The translations under genes and the position numbers were made by a program. Below are positions 28,190 through 36,351 of a DNA stretch of 64,000 bases, piece by piece. The DNA lies in NCBI RefSeq assembly GCF_904846175.1, contig NZ_CAJGZM010000008.1, positions 59,827 through 123,826 on the forward strand, given 5' to 3'. Under the pieces are notes generated by a model. The model saw nothing but the letters and a program-made list of their open reading frames with translations. It searched no databases and was not told where the DNA came from. Within the stretch, counting starts at the first letter, position 1. Each line of letters begins with the position of its first letter. This DNA is from Psychrobacter immobilis (GTDB lineage Bacteria > Pseudomonadota > Gammaproteobacteria > Pseudomonadales > Moraxellaceae).

Positions 28190-29074
28190 ATGAGTGCAAC
28201 AACTTCTCCTGCCAGCAAACCTGTTAATAAAAAAGGTTGGCTGACGCGTTTGCGCCAGCGCAATGTGCTACCAGGGTTTGGACTAAGCATGGGCATCACT
28301 GTCTTTAGCTTATCATTACTGGTGGTGCTACCGTTTGCCATGATGGCCTATACCACCACACAGATGGGCTGGACGGGCTTTTGGGAAACCATTACTCAGC
28401 CGCAAGTTACCGCTGCTATCAAACTCAGTTTATGGATGTCGTTTTTAGCGATGCTCACCAATATGGTATTTGGTACGCTAGTCGCTTGGGTGCTCGTGCG
28501 CTACGAGTTTTGGGGTAAATCGTTGATTAATGCCTTGGTTGATTTGCCGTTTGCGCTACCGACAGCCGTGACAGGTATTTCACTGGCGACCCTTTATGCA
28601 CCTAATGGCTTGATTGGTCAGTGGTTTGCCAAGTTTGATATTCAAGTCGCCTTTACGCCATTAGGTATTTGGCTCGCTTTAGTAGTCGTGAGTTTTCCAT
28701 TTATCGTCCGTGCGGTACAGCCAGTATTGGCAGAATTGTCCGTTGAATTTGAAGAGGCAGCGGCAGTACTGGGTGCCAATCGTTTTACGACCTTTCGTAA
28801 AGTCATTTTACCTGAGCTATTGCCCGCATTATTAATGGGCGCTGGCATGATGTTTGCCCGTGCCACTGGCGAGTATGGCTCGGTAATTTTTATCGCGGGT
28901 AATATTCCAATGCAGTCTGAGATTTTGCCATTAATCATTATCAGTAAGCTTGAACAGTTTGATGTTCAAGGCGCATCAGCCGTTGCACTCTTTATGCTAC
29001 TGATTTCATTTGTGATTTTACTGACCATTAATATCGTACAGTGGAAGCTGTCGCGCCGCGTAGGAGCCCGCTAA
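28190..29074 (+). CDS. cysT: Sulfate ABC transporter permease CysT (CysU)
   Basis: Inner-membrane permease with about six transmembrane segments, 294 aa. It has the conserved LPFALPTAVTGISLATLYAP region and a cytoplasmic EAA loop (EEAAAVLGANRFTTFRKVILP) that docks the ATPase. AGGA lies 7 nt before the ATG. Its stop overlaps the cysW start by one base (TAATG), showing translational coupling. A family member of the CysT type rather than molybdate ModB, judging by the paired permease and the adjacent sulfate-binding proteins. Confidence 0.94.
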   Translation: MSATTSPASKPVNKKGWLTRLRQRNVLPGFGLSMGITVFSLSLLVVLPFAMMAYTTTQMGWTGFWETITQPQVTAAIKLSLWMSFLAMLTNMVFGTLVAWVLVRYEFWGKSLINALVDLPFALPTAVTGISLATLYAPNGLIGQWFAKFDIQVAFTPLGIWLALVVVSFPFIVRAVQPVLAELSVEFEEAAAVLGANRFTTFRKVILPELLPALLMGAGMMFARATGEYGSVIFIAGNIPMQSEILPLIIISKLEQFDVQGASAVALFMLLISFVILLTINIVQWKLSRRVGAR

Positions 29075-30033
29075 TGCAAATCTCTAATAGCTACGACTAC
29101 CAAAGCAACCCAGCGACTAAAGACACGCCATGGATACGCCGTACCTTTATTACCATCGCGGTGTTATTTATGGTCATCATGTTGGTCGTGCCACTGCTGG
29201 CGGTATTCTATGAAGCCTTTAAAAACGGTTGGCAGTTATATATTGCATCACTGGTTGACCCTGAAGCCTTGCAAGCGATTAAACTCACTTTAATTACTGC
29301 GGCGATTGTATTGCCGATTAACATGGTGATGGGTATTGCGATAGCTTGGCTAGTGACCCGCTATCAGTTTAAAGGTAAGCAGCTGGTAACGACCTTGCTT
29401 GATTTACCGTTTTCGGTATCGCCGGTGGTCGCCGGTTTGATGTTTGTCCTATTGTTCGGGCTGAACTCTACGATTGGTGGCTGGCTTGAAAGCATGGGCT
29501 TTCAAGTAATCTACGCCGTACCCGGTATTATTTTAGCCACGTTATTTGTCACCTTTCCGTTTGTGGCACGTGAGCTGATACCACTGATGCAAACCCAAGG
29601 TGATAGTGAAGAGCAAGCGGCATTAACCCTAGGCGCTACAGGCTGGCAGACCTTTTGGCATGTGACGCTACCCAATATCAAATGGGCGCTGCTGTATGGC
29701 CTTATTTTGACCAATGCGCGGGCGATGGGTGAGTTTGGCGCGGTCAGCGTGGTATCCGGTCATATTCGCGGTGAAACCAATACTATGCCGCTATTGGTTG
29801 AGATTGCTTATAACGATTATAACTTTACCGCCGCTTTTGCTTTATCCAGTTTACTTGCTGGCTTGGCGCTGGTAACGCTGCTGATACAACAAGTAATGAC
29901 CAAGCTGCAAGATCGCAAATTTGCCAAGTCTGAGCGTTTAGCAAGTGCGCCTGAATTGCCGGTTAGTGCCAATGCTAGCAATGCATCAAATGCTAAAGAT
30001 GCAACCTTGGCAGAAAGCACAGGTCGTCTATAA
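29074..30033 (+). CDS. cysW: Sulfate ABC transporter permease CysW
   Basis: The second permease of the sulfate importer, 319 aa and about six membrane segments. The marker segment LDLPFSVSPVVAGLMFVLLFG and the EAA loop EEQAALTLGATGWQTFWHVTLP are typical of CysW, as is GEFGAVSVVSGHIRGETNT. The start at 29074 (MQISNSYDY) has AGGAG 7 nt before it and overlaps the cysT stop by one base. A longer in-frame reading from 29041 lies inside cysT and is unlikely. The tail is Ala/Ser-rich and probably unstructured. Confidence 0.94.
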   Translation: MQISNSYDYQSNPATKDTPWIRRTFITIAVLFMVIMLVVPLLAVFYEAFKNGWQLYIASLVDPEALQAIKLTLITAAIVLPINMVMGIAIAWLVTRYQFKGKQLVTTLLDLPFSVSPVVAGLMFVLLFGLNSTIGGWLESMGFQVIYAVPGIILATLFVTFPFVARELIPLMQTQGDSEEQAALTLGATGWQTFWHVTLPNIKWALLYGLILTNARAMGEFGAVSVVSGHIRGETNTMPLLVEIAYNDYNFTAAFALSSLLAGLALVTLLIQQVMTKLQDRKFAKSERLASAPELPVSANASNASNAKDATLAESTGRL

Positions 30034-30119
30034 GAAATCGCTTCACAAAGCAGGCATCATAAAACCATCTGCCGCCCGTATTAAGACGTTAAGCCAAAAA
30101 TATAATAAGAGAACCCACT

Positions 30120-30842
30120 ATGAGCATTGAGATTCGCAACGTTAATAAAAAATTCGGTAATTTTACCGCCTTAGATGATATTAATATCACCGTGCCAACA
30201 GGCAAGTTGACGACTTTGCTTGGTCCGTCAGGCTGCGGTAAAACTACCTTGCTGCGTATCATTGCTGGTCTAGAATACGCGGACTCTGGGCAAATATTGT
30301 TTGATGAGTTAGATGTCACTAATACGCCGGTGCAAAAGCGCCATATCGGCTTTATGTTTCAGCATTATGCCTTATTTCGCCACAAAAACATCGCCGATAA
30401 TGTCGGCTTTGGCTTAACTTTACTGCCAAAAAATGAGCGCCCAAGTAAAGCAGATATCAATAAGCGCGTTGCTGAGCTGTTAGATTTGGTGCAGTTGCCG
30501 CAAGTTGCTAATGCTTATCCGCACCAATTATCAGGTGGTCAGCGTCAACGTATTGCACTGGCACGTGCTTTGGCAGTAAAGCCAAAACTACTATTACTCG
30601 ATGAACCATTTGGGGCGCTAGATGCCAAGGTACGTAAAGAGCTGCGTACTTGGCTAAAGAATATCCACCACGAGCTTGGTATTACTAGCATTATGGTAAC
30701 CCACGATCAAGAAGAGGCGCGGGCGGTATCTGATGAGATTGTGGTGATGAATCATGGTCGCGTCGAGCAAGTAGGGACGTCAGAGGAGCTGATACACCAG
30801 CCAGCCAATGCTTTTGTGAGTGATTTTTTAGACTTGGTATAA
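30120..30842 (+). CDS. cysA: Sulfate ABC transporter ATP-binding protein CysA, short form
   Basis: The ATPase that energises CysTW. Walker A (GPSGCGKTT) is at residues 35-43, the signature LSGGQRQR near 136 and Walker [13 protein letters not shown] near 157, with the H-loop at VTHDQEEA. At 240 aa it ends right after the nucleotide-binding domain. The C-terminal TOBE-like regulatory domain of E. coli CysA (365 aa) is absent, and a terminator follows at once, so this is a genuinely short protein rather than a recent break. AAGAGA precedes the ATG. Last gene of the importer operon. Confidence 0.92.
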   Translation: MSIEIRNVNKKFGNFTALDDINITVPTGKLTTLLGPSGCGKTTLLRIIAGLEYADSGQILFDELDVTNTPVQKRHIGFMFQHYALFRHKNIADNVGFGLTLLPKNERPSKADINKRVAELLDLVQLPQVANAYPHQLSGGQRQRIALARALAVKPKLLLLDEPFGALDAKVRKELRTWLKNIHHELGITSIMVTHDQEEARAVSDEIVVMNHGRVEQVGTSEELIHQPANAFVSDFLDLV

Positions 30843-30884
30843 TCCCGAATTAAAGGCGTATTTTAAGACAAAGTTTGAAAACAA

Positions 30885-30916
30885 AAAAAAGACCTATAGA
30901 TAATAGGTCTTTTTTT
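30885..30916. terminator. Bidirectional terminator between cysA and the ArsR gene
   Basis: A 7-bp GACCTAT stem extended by A/T pairs has a run of A on one side and of T on the other. It separates convergent cysA and the ArsR-family gene. Confidence 0.87.
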
Positions 30917-30971
30917 ATGCGCTGAAGTATTTGTTATAAATATCTCTTAAGTCCATGCTTTTAGCATTAAA

Positions 30972-31295
30972 TTAAGCAGGCTTTGGCATATTGATGTCTT
31001 TGGTCGATATCTGTTTATAGGTGATTTCCAAAATATCTTGGCACCATTCTGGCAGATTATCAGACACCTCGTACCACATCCATGTCCCATCACGAACACA
31101 GCTCAAGATACCCAATTTTTTCAAATGATTCAAGTGACGCGAGATGGTCGGTTGCGGTTGATCCAGTATTTCTACCAGCTCACCAACACAGCGCGACTCT
31201 TTGTTAAATAAGATTTGAAAAATCTTTAAGCGCGTTGGGTCAGACAGTACTTTAAATAACTCAAGCGGCTGTATCGTAGAATTATTATTAGACAT
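30972..31295 (-). CDS. ArsR/SmtB-family transcriptional regulator
   Basis: A 107-aa winged-helix repressor. The DNA-binding part shows LFKVLSDPTRLKIFQIL, then CVGELVEILDQPQPTISRHLNHLKKLGI, the classic ArsR order. The metal-binding ELCVCDL of ArsR is reduced to RCVGEL, with one cysteine (C36). Further cysteines are C66 and C85. The sensing chemistry is therefore open: arsenite, another metal, or thiol/persulfide. No ars genes lie nearby. It stands alone between the sulfate importer and bfd and is divergent from bfd. GGA lies 8 nt before the ATG. Confidence 0.88.
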   Translation of the reverse strand: MSNNNSTIQPLELFKVLSDPTRLKIFQILFNKESRCVGELVEILDQPQPTISRHLNHLKKLGILSCVRDGTWMWYEVSDNLPEWCQDILEITYKQISTKDINMPKPA

Positions 31296-31519
31296 AGAAC
31301 AATTCCAATATAGATTTAATTAATAGGGGGTCAATATAACAGCAGTCATCGGTAAAATCGATTAAAAAATGAGCAAATTTACAGTTCGTCGCCATTTTAC
31401 TACCTTTGATACTTTGTGGTTACACCTAACGCTATATGCAGTTACATGGATTAAGTAAGCGCAATATAACTATTTAGAGGTAACTGCTATGACTGATGAA
31501 TATTTTAAATACTATTGTA

Positions 31520-31541
31520 AATGGTAATAATTATCGTTATT
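31520..31541 (+). promoter_or_regulatory. Fur-box-like site upstream of bfd
   Basis: The AT-rich, roughly palindromic AATGGTAATAATTATCGTTA resembles the Fur consensus (repeats of GATAAT around ATTATC). It lies about 43 bases upstream of the bfd start, the usual place for iron repression. Identified by eye, no score computed. Confidence 0.6.
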
Positions 31542-31583
31542 ATAACGAATAACAAGTTAGACATTCATAGTAGGAGCCAGCAC

Positions 31584-31775
31584 ATGTACGTATGTATCTG
31601 TAACGACGTCAAAGAAAAACAAATTAAAACCGCTATTGCCTCAGGCATTGATACGTTAGACGGTTTAAAAAATACCCTTGATGTAGCGACTTGCTGTGGC
31701 TGCTGCGAACCTATGGTCAATGATTATCTTGATGAACATCATGCCAAACTTAATGTTTTAGCCTACGCCGTTTAA
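31584..31775 (+). CDS. bfd: Bacterioferritin-associated ferredoxin
   Basis: A 63-aa [2Fe-2S] protein that reduces the heme of bacterioferritin and so releases stored iron. The four ligands appear as CIC near the N-terminus and CCGCC near residue 38, the Bfd pattern (C-x-C ... C-x2-C). AGGAG precedes the ATG at 31584; an upstream in-frame ATG at 31521 lies within the Fur-like site and is not used. It is followed by the two bacterioferritin genes, its expected partners, and is likely induced in iron starvation. Confidence 0.93.
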   Translation: MYVCICNDVKEKQIKTAIASGIDTLDGLKNTLDVATCCGCCEPMVNDYLDEHHAKLNVLAYAV

Positions 31776-32209
31776 CTGGGTTCGATTCAGACCTCTAGCG
31801 TCTCAAATCATATTCTCTATTATTAACGACCAGATCGTTAATACGCCCTAACACCAATTATATTCACTATTGCGCACTTATCCTTTCATTATACCCAAAG
31901 GATAAGTTGTGAGCGTCCATATAACTTCAGTCATCCACCGACTGCAAGCATATTTAGCAGCGCCATCAGTGATTTTGTCTATAGGCTGTGACGACTCATA
32001 AGGCGAGCTAATTATAGTTCTCAATTAGCATCTTATTCTTAGTTAATATCGTTACAAGCGATATAACGTCTGTATGCTACTATATCTGCCTAACTTTGTA
32101 AGACATTTCGTTGGTTTTAGTCCTTACTGAGTAGTTTACGAATAGTACTTTCTATATATGTATTATTGTGAATGTATCGGTAAATAAATAAAATACAGGA
32201 GTATAGGTG
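31776..32209. other. Intergenic region between bfd and the bacterioferritin genes
   Basis: About 430 bases without a gene. Two perfect hairpins are visible: a 9-bp stem at 31821-31843 and a 10-bp stem (CTTATCCTTT) at 31877-31906. Neither has a strong T-run. The second may end the bfd transcript. The rest should contain the bfr promoter; I saw no good Fur site in it. Confidence 0.55.
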
Positions 32210-32698
32210 ATGATAGGCAGCCCAAAGGTCATTGATTATTTAAATTTTTTATTAGGTGGTGAGCTTGCGGCTCGCGACCAATATTTTATTCACTCTGAGA
32301 TGTACGCAGAATGGCATTACGGCAAACTGTATGACCGTATTAGCCATGAGATGCAAGATGAAACGCTACACGCCCGAGCGATTATCCGCCGTATTTTAAT
32401 GTTGAGCGGTACGCCTAAGATGAGCGTCAACGATATTAATATTGGGACGACGGTCCCTGAAATGTTGCAGCTTGATCTTAATTTAGAGTATCAGGTACAG
32501 CAGCACCTTAAAGACGGCATTGCGCTTTGTGAAGCCGAACATGACTATGTGACGCGTGAGATGCTGGTTGAGCAGCTCAAAGACACTGAAGAAGATCATG
32601 CTCATTGGCTAGAGCAGCAGTTGCGCCTGATTGACATGATTGGTCTACCCAATTACTTGCAAAGTCAGATGGCGGAAGTGTTTGCTGATATTGTGTAG
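32210..32698 (+). CDS. Bacterioferritin, ferroxidase-type subunit lacking the heme methionine
   Basis: A 162-aa four-helix ferritin subunit. Aligned by eye to E. coli Bfr, the ferroxidase ligands are all present: E18, E51, H54, E93 (Bfr E94), E127 and H130. The residue that binds heme in Bfr (M52) is threonine here (sequence DETLHA), so this subunit oxidises iron but should not bind heme at the twofold site. The start at 32210 is preferred over the preceding GTG at 32207; AGGAG lies 8 nt upstream. It pairs with the next gene, which has the opposite set of residues. Confidence 0.92.
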   Translation: MIGSPKVIDYLNFLLGGELAARDQYFIHSEMYAEWHYGKLYDRISHEMQDETLHARAIIRRILMLSGTPKMSVNDINIGTTVPEMLQLDLNLEYQVQQHLKDGIALCEAEHDYVTREMLVEQLKDTEEDHAHWLEQQLRLIDMIGLPNYLQSQMAEVFADIV

Positions 32699-32777
32699 TG
32701 TTTTATTCGCTAAGCGCCTTTAACCGTTATTAAAAGTCATCGATATTAAAATAATATATCAATACAGGGAGATAAAA

Positions 32778-33260
32778 ATGAAAGGGGATAAAGAGATCAT
32801 TCGCACACTCAATAAAGTGCTGGGTCAGTCATTAATAGCCATTAATCAATATTTTTTGCATGCCCGTATTGCAAGGCATTGGGGCTTAGAGGCGTTGAAC
32901 GACTCGCTATATAAGCAATCGATTGCTGAGATGAAGTGGTCAGATGAGCTGATTGCGCGGATTTTGTTATTAGGCGGTCTGCCAAATTTGCAAGAATTGG
33001 GTAAAGTTTTGGTCGGTGAAGATGTGCCAGAGATTATCGACTGCAACCTGCGTTTAGAGAAACAGAAATTTGCCATCATCACCGATGCCATTACGTTATG
33101 TGAGAGCAAGCGTGACTATGTCTCGCGCCAGTTACTCGTTACCCTCAAAGACGGTAACGAAGAATATCAAGACTGGTTAGAGACGCAAGAGGATTTGATT
33201 AAAGACGTAGGCGTCGAAAACTATATCCAATCGCAAATGGACGACGACAAAGCGCCTTAA
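32778..33260 (+). CDS. Bacterioferritin, heme-binding-type subunit lacking the ferroxidase centre
   Basis: A 160-aa subunit starting MKGDKEIIRTLNKVLGQSL. Alignment to E. coli Bfr shows M52, the heme axial ligand, in AEMKWS. The di-iron site is lost: residue 18 is Ser, 54 is Trp, 127 is Asn and 130 is Tyr, while E51 and E94 remain. It should therefore form a heme-carrying, non-oxidising chain mixed with the preceding subunit, as known for two-subunit bacterioferritins of Neisseria and some Pseudomonas. GGGAG precedes the ATG. It is separated from the first subunit by 79 bases and followed by a terminator. Confidence 0.92.
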   Translation: MKGDKEIIRTLNKVLGQSLIAINQYFLHARIARHWGLEALNDSLYKQSIAEMKWSDELIARILLLGGLPNLQELGKVLVGEDVPEIIDCNLRLEKQKFAIITDAITLCESKRDYVSRQLLVTLKDGNEEYQDWLETQEDLIKDVGVENYIQSQMDDDKAP

Positions 33261-33283
33261 AGACAGAAAAAGTAGATCAAACC

Positions 33284-33341
33284 TGCCAGCACATATTAAG
33301 AAGGTCAGTTAAGACTTATCTTAATCTGTGCTGGCATTTTT
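33284..33341 (+). terminator. Terminator of the bacterioferritin operon
   Basis: A TGCCAGCACA stem with a perfect complement and an inner ATTAAGA stem is followed on the plus strand by TTTTTA. Confidence 0.8.
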
Positions 33342-33410
33342 ATGTTTAACTGTCTTTTTCGATAAAAGCTGCTCGTTTTTCGCTTGTTTTTAATGCAAAC
33401 AATCAATCCA

Positions 33411-34787
33411 TCAATACAAGCCGCGACCATCTTCAGGTTTAAGGCGTAAAAAGTATAGCCCTGAGAGAATGGTCAAGATACCTAGTATCCAATACGTGGT
33501 TTGAAACGCTACCAAGATATCAAGATCAAGTCGCTCACGCAGCAGATTTAATACCGCCGCGCCAAAGGCAATACCAAAACTAATCGCCAATTGCTGATTA
33601 ACTGCCATCAAACTATTACCGCTACTGGTTTGCGTGCCTTCTAAATCACCGATGGTAATGGTATTCATCGCGCTAAACTGCATCGAATTACAAGCGCCCA
33701 TGATGGTCAAGATAGGAATGAACCAAATCCAATTTGCGGCATCGTTAAATTGCGCCAAGACAATGATCAGCACACCTATCAAAAAGGTATTGACCACCAA
33801 AACCTTACGGTAGGTAAAGCGCTGAATGATTTTACTGACCCAAGGTTTGATACCGATGGCACCAACAGCGATGGGCGCGAGCAGCCAACCTGCTTGCGAC
33901 GGTGAATATTCAAACACCACTTGTAGCAACAGCGGCAATAAGAAGGGTACGGCGCTGATACCTAAACGCGTGAATAAATTGCCAGTAATACCAATGCGAA
34001 AAGTACGAATACTGAATAAGCTCAGCGGAAATAGCGGGGCCAGGCGGCGTTTGGCATGCCAAACATAAGCGCCTATCAGCATACTAGCCCCTAATGCGAG
34101 CAGTAGACCGTAAAGCCCACGACCTGTCTGTGAGCCAAATTCCACAGCAAGGGTAAAACCACAAGCGGCTGCCGCAAACAATGCAAATCCTGTCCAGTCT
34201 AGACGCTTAGTATCTTCAAATAATGCCGGCACCAGTTTTTTGCCCATGATAAAACCAAAAACACCCATCGGTATATTGATTAAGAATATCCAATGCCAGC
34301 TGGTATATTGCACAATATAACCACCCAATACCGGTCCAACTAGGGGCGCGATTAACGCTGGTATTACCGCGAAGTTCATGACTGTCAAAAGCTTATTGCG
34401 TGGATAGGACTTGACCAATATCAAACGCGCGACAGGGGTCATCATCGCGCCACCAATGCCTTGTACAACGCGCGAACCAATCAAGAAATCTAATGTTGGT
34501 GAGGCGGCACACAGTAGCGAGCCAATACAAAATATGATAATGGCGTATAAGAATACGCGCCGTGTGCCATATTTGTCCGCTAAAAACCCACTGATAGGAA
34601 TAAAAATTGCCAAGGTCAGCGCGTAGCTGATGACGGCCCATTGCATTTTTAACGGTGACTCACCTAAGGCTTGCGCCATTTGCGGCAGAGAGGTATTTAA
34701 GATGGTGGCATCTAAAATTTGCATAAATAACGCCACCGCTAGGACATAGGGTAGGTATTTATCTTGGGTTGGGGTTAGGGTTACCAT
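33411..34787 (-). CDS. MFS multidrug-type transporter, DHA2 family (HsrA/MdtD-like)
   Basis: A proton-driven efflux protein of about 458 aa with 13-14 predicted membrane segments. Family marks are LDATILNTSLPQMAQ after the first segment, GFLADKYGTRRVFL (motif A), GSRVVQGIGGAMMTPVARL (motif B/C region) and WHWIFLINIPMG. These place it with E. coli HsrA/MdtD rather than the 12-segment DHA1 group. The substrate is unknown. ATG 34787 (MVTLTPTQ) has GGTGA 7-8 nt upstream, whereas the first in-frame ATG at 34814 has no ribosome site. No regulator lies next to it. Confidence 0.88.
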   Translation of the reverse strand: MVTLTPTQDKYLPYVLAVALFMQILDATILNTSLPQMAQALGESPLKMQWAVISYALTLAIFIPISGFLADKYGTRRVFLYAIIIFCIGSLLCAASPTLDFLIGSRVVQGIGGAMMTPVARLILVKSYPRNKLLTVMNFAVIPALIAPLVGPVLGGYIVQYTSWHWIFLINIPMGVFGFIMGKKLVPALFEDTKRLDWTGFALFAAAACGFTLAVEFGSQTGRGLYGLLLALGASMLIGAYVWHAKRRLAPLFPLSLFSIRTFRIGITGNLFTRLGISAVPFLLPLLLQVVFEYSPSQAGWLLAPIAVGAIGIKPWVSKIIQRFTYRKVLVVNTFLIGVLIIVLAQFNDAANWIWFIPILTIMGACNSMQFSAMNTITIGDLEGTQTSSGNSLMAVNQQLAISFGIAFGAAVLNLLRERLDLDILVAFQTTYWILGILTILSGLYFLRLKPEDGRGLY

Positions 34788-35204
34788 ATTGACATCACCA
34801 TATCTTAAGACCATTTTTGCTAAGAGCGGTTTTCTAAAAGTGTCTTTTTAAGAGTGCTTAAAAAAGCCGATTACAGCGTCTAAAGAGACGCTAAGTTGTG
34901 CGTAGTATAAAAACAACTGTCTTTGAGTTAAAGAGTAGCAAAGTAACGATATGCACCCAGTTCTTAGAAAGTTACCTTTAAGCCAATTAGCCGCTCTTGA
35001 AAAACAGGTTACAAGACAGGGCTTTAATCAAAGCTTTAATCTTCGCTATAGTAGGTGGCTATCTAGTAAAAACCGATAAAGCAGAACGGTTTTAATAGGA
35101 AGTTTTTTGCAGAAACATAAGTGGAAATACAGCTAGCAAAGACTTCAGTTATTAAAGAGCACTCAAACAACCAATAATAAAACGACAAAAAAGCAGGTAA
35201 TCTT
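34788..35204. other. Divergent intergenic region, MFS transporter / GST
   Basis: About 415 bases without a gene. Hairpins are seen at 34875-34892 (AGCGTCT stem) and 35068-35093 (AAAACCG stem), the latter within the presumed leader of the GST gene. No recognised operator. Confidence 0.5.
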
Positions 35205-36056
35205 ATGAGTAATGACAATAATCAATCAAACAAGACCAGCGCATATACCCCACCTAAAGTATGGACCCAAGATAAAGAAAATGGCGGCAAGTTCGCCACT
35301 ATCAATAGACCAACGGCTGGTGCCCGCCATGAGCAGAAACTGCCTGTTGGTGATGCGCCTTTACAGCTGTATTCATTGAATACACCCAATGGCGTTAAAG
35401 TAAACATTTTGTTAGAAGAGCTTGCCGAGCTTAATATTAAAGGCGCTGAGTACGATGCCTATGAAATCGATATCTCTGAGGGCGATCAGTTTGGTTCAGG
35501 ATTTGTGGCTATCAACCCCAACTCTAAAATCCCTGCGCTGGTTGACTATGATGCTGACACTGAAGACGGTGAGCCTATTGCGCTTTTTGAGTCGGGTGCT
35601 ATCTTGTTATATTTAGCCGAAAAGTTTGGCAAGTTTGTGCCGCCTGCTGATGGCTCGCAAAACAAAGCGCGGGCAGAGTGTCTCTCTTGGCTCATGTGGC
35701 AGATGGGCAGTGCGCCTTTCTTAGGTGGTGGCTTTGGGCATTTTTACGCCTATGCCCCTGAGCCGATGGAATATCCTATCAACCGCTATGCCATGGAGGT
35801 CAAACGCCAGCTTGATGTCTTGGATACTCATCTCGAACACCATGAGTATATGTGTGGCAATGACGAGTCTGACTATAATATTGCCGATATGATTATCTGG
35901 GCATGGTATGGTCAACTGGTACTGGGCAAGCTTTATGATGCTGGCGAGTTCTTACAAGTAGATGATTATAAGCATGTAAAGTGTTGGGCACAAAAAATTG
36001 CTGAGCGTCCAGCGGTTAAACGCGCGGTAGATTTAGTGCTTGAGCCTATTGTTTAA
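35205..36056 (+). CDS. yghU: Glutathione S-transferase family protein, YghU type (disulfide-bond oxidoreductase)
   Basis: A 283-aa cytosolic thioredoxin-fold GST. The N-terminal extension ending YTPPKVW and the segment LYSLNTPNGVKVNILLEEL are hallmarks of the YghU/YfcG nu-class, which has disulfide reductase activity with glutathione. INPNSKIPALVDYD carries the cis-proline and FESGAILLYLAEKFG the glutathione gamma-glutamyl site. The C-terminal helical domain includes MGSAPFLGGGFGHFYAYAPE. AGG precedes the ATG by 7 nt. Monocistronic. Confidence 0.93.
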   Translation: MSNDNNQSNKTSAYTPPKVWTQDKENGGKFATINRPTAGARHEQKLPVGDAPLQLYSLNTPNGVKVNILLEELAELNIKGAEYDAYEIDISEGDQFGSGFVAINPNSKIPALVDYDADTEDGEPIALFESGAILLYLAEKFGKFVPPADGSQNKARAECLSWLMWQMGSAPFLGGGFGHFYAYAPEPMEYPINRYAMEVKRQLDVLDTHLEHHEYMCGNDESDYNIADMIIWAWYGQLVLGKLYDAGEFLQVDDYKHVKCWAQKIAERPAVKRAVDLVLEPIV

Positions 36057-36351
36057 GCCCATTACTGAATCTCATTACTTAAGCCTGTATTTTAAGCTGT
36101 CTATCTCAACGATTATTGACGATAGCTCGCTCATCATATAGCTCAATAAAAAGTTTAATAGGAAATTTGCTTATTAACCTTTTGCTTGTTATATTCTTTA
36201 TTACAAATATATATATCCATATATTGAATCGGTACTATACTTGCATCTTTACATAATGGTACATTAGTATAACAGATAGAAACATTGGTACGTTAAGATA
36301 GCAGCCACCGCCTTAATGGGCAGGTGTTGATATTTATTCTATTAATGAGTA

